Below, one piece after another: positions 62,754 to 64,000 of a DNA stretch of 64,000 bases. Position 1 is the stretch's first letter. Every line of letters starts with the position of its first letter. The notes under the pieces were generated by a model, which searched no databases, was not told the DNA's origin, and saw nothing but the letters and a program-made list of their open reading frames with translations. Origin of the DNA: Algoriphagus winogradskyi (GTDB lineage Bacteria > Bacteroidota > Bacteroidia > Cytophagales > Cyclobacteriaceae). The translations under genes and the position numbers were made by a program. The stretch is taken from assembly GCF_900182815.1 (NCBI RefSeq), contig NZ_FXUA01000002.1, positions 496,001 through 560,000 of the forward strand. Reading direction: 5' to 3'.

Positions 62754-64000
62754 ATGAAAAAAATCTATCTACTCCTGATTTTCTGTTTAATTTCCACTTT
62801 GGGGTTTTCGACCGAACTTGCTGAAACCATTCAGACCTATCAAGCTGATTATGGAGCATTGAGGAGACTTTATTCCAACCCTTTTTCTGAGGAATATTTT
62901 TCCAGAATTCAGAAATTCAACCAGGAGTATTTAAGCAATTTGGGTAAAGTGAATTACAATTCTCTGTCAGAAGATGGTAAAATAGATTATGTGCTTTTCC
63001 GGAATTATTTAGAAAAGGAGCTGGCTGAGCTGGCCATTGAAAAAGCCTCTTTTGATGAAATAGCTGGAGTTTTGGCATTTTCAAAACCCCTTGAAGAATT
63101 CTATCAAGGAAGAAGAAGAGCCAAGAAGCCGGAGCCTCAAAAGCTTGCAGCTACTTGGAATGAAGTTGCAAAACAGGTAGATGCACAATTGAAAAATCTT
63201 TCCTCGACACCGAAATACAATAGCTGGCAGAAAGCAGATCTTGCAGCGACAGCAGTAGAGGCGATGGACAGAGCTACCGGAGAAGCATACAATTATTACT
63301 TCGACTATGACCCCATGTTCACTTGGTGGATGCCCGAGCCTTGGAAAAAGCTCGATGCAAGCATGAAAGCTTACGCTAAAGCTTTGCGCGAGCATTATAC
63401 CAATTCGGTGAAGGATGATGGAAGTGGAATTATCGGAAGGCCTATAGGCAGAGATGCTTTGGAGAAGCAGTTGGCATTTGAGATGATTGCTTATAGTCCA
63501 GAAGAATTGATAGCGGAAGCGGAGAAGCAATTTGCTTGGTGTGAGAAAGAAATGCTGAAAGCATCAAATGAACTCGGCTTTGGTGATGACTGGAAAGCTG
63601 CACTGGAAATGGTAAAAGAGGCTTATTTCCCAGCCGGAGAATGGCCTGCAGAAGTGATCCGATTGGCTGAGGAAGCTACAGACTATGTAGAATCAAATGA
63701 CTTGGTTACCGTACCACCCTTGGCAAAGGAAACTTGGAGAACTATCATGATTTCTGCAGAGCGCCAGCGCGTAAGCCCATTTTTTCTCGGTGGCGAATCT
63801 ATACAGATTGCATATCCTACCTCAGAAATGAGTCATGAGGACAAGATGATGAGTATGCGAGGGAATAATCCGCATTTTTCAAGAGCCACTGTTCAGCACG
63901 AGCTGATTCCGGGTCATCATTTACAGCAGTTTATGAACCAGCGAAATATGACTCATCGACGTATGTTCGGAACTCCGTTTTGGACGGAAGGCTGGGCACT
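62754..64000 (+). CDS. DUF885 family putative metallopeptidase, truncated at window end
   Basis: At least 415 residues, cut by the right edge. Start ATG 62754 (another in-frame ATG two codons earlier). A signal peptide (MKKIYLLLIFCLISTLGFS) is followed by an all-helical part, and near the end HELIPGHHLQ (a HExxHH-like motif) precedes FMNQRNMTHRRMFG and TEGWAL, the DUF885 signature. The family is believed to be zinc-binding, with unknown substrate, usually about 550-600 residues, so roughly a quarter is missing here. Confidence 0.88.
   Translation, partial: MKKIYLLLIFCLISTLGFSTELAETIQTYQADYGALRRLYSNPFSEEYFSRIQKFNQEYLSNLGKVNYNSLSEDGKIDYVLFRNYLEKELAELAIEKASFDEIAGVLAFSKPLEEFYQGRRRAKKPEPQKLAATWNEVAKQVDAQLKNLSSTPKYNSWQKADLAATAVEAMDRATGEAYNYYFDYDPMFTWWMPEPWKKLDASMKAYAKALREHYTNSVKDDGSGIIGRPIGRDALEKQLAFEMIAYSPEELIAEAEKQFAWCEKEMLKASNELGFGDDWKAALEMVKEAYFPAGEWPAEVIRLAEEATDYVESNDLVTVPPLAKETWRTIMISAERQRVSPFFLGGESIQIAYPTSEMSHEDKMMSMRGNNPHFSRATVQHELIPGHHLQQFMNQRNMTHRRMFGTPFWTEGWA

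Noticed and set aside
63081..63530. 149-codon minus-strand frame over the DUF885 gene
   Set aside because: Antisense to a gene with a signal peptide and DUF885 motifs; no motif of its own.

Overview
The window looks like a chromosomal segment of a member of the Bacteroidota, most likely a Cytophagales/Cyclobacteriaceae-type marine or aquatic heterotroph (Algoriphagus-like). This is inferred from a GldD gliding lipoprotein, BatD, several small proteins of a Bacteroidota type, start codons preceded by A-rich sequence rather than Shine-Dalgarno motifs, and promoters of the TTTG/TAnnTTTG type at several starts. No rRNA, tRNA, CRISPR array, insertion sequence or prophage was seen. Almost all genes are intact; the last one (DUF885 peptidase-like) runs off the right edge.

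Layout. 1-5 kb: nitroreductase, DinB-like protein, gldD, a sodium:solute symporter and a NahK-like sugar kinase. 5-13 kb: recG, a higBA toxin-antitoxin pair with a clear palindromic operator, aspartate kinase, ribH, a membrane-anchored TPR protein, pdhA and recF. 13-24 kb: a sugar nucleotidyltransferase, a PII/Amt ammonium module (with a possible 31-residue ORF overlapping the PII start), batD-aroC-symporter, fumC, ridA and mazG. 24-32 kb: glmM, a cysteine desulfurase, a secreted tandem-repeat protein, a Rieske ferredoxin, an APC permease, a quinoprotein dehydrogenase with a fused cytochrome c domain, and DoxX.

32-44 kb is a surface-polysaccharide cluster on the minus strand: Wzx flippase, five glycosyltransferases, a Wzy-like polymerase, a secreted beta-helix protein and a phosphoglycosyl transferase, with a polysaccharide pyruvyl transferase divergent from it. 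44-45 kb holds an AAA/DUF4143 ATPase whose promoter is covered by two 20-bp palindromes. 45.7-50 kb is an arginine operon argB-argD-argC-argJ. 50-57 kb encodes a complete 4-hydroxyproline to 2-oxoglutarate route (epimerase, FAD oxidase/dehydrogenase, deaminase, semialdehyde dehydrogenase) with a divergent AraC regulator and a trailing Uma2 protein. 57-62 kb carries a beta-barrel protein with a small anchored protein, and an ABC ATPase followed by a giant ABC permease fused to an M1 aminopeptidase.

The most unusual non-genic signal is a set of 'stuttering' intergenic sequences: short words of 6-12 bases repeated with small changes, often self-complementary. Two of these, 23 kb apart and in opposite orientation, align over about 41 bases, which suggests a dispersed repeat family rather than chance.
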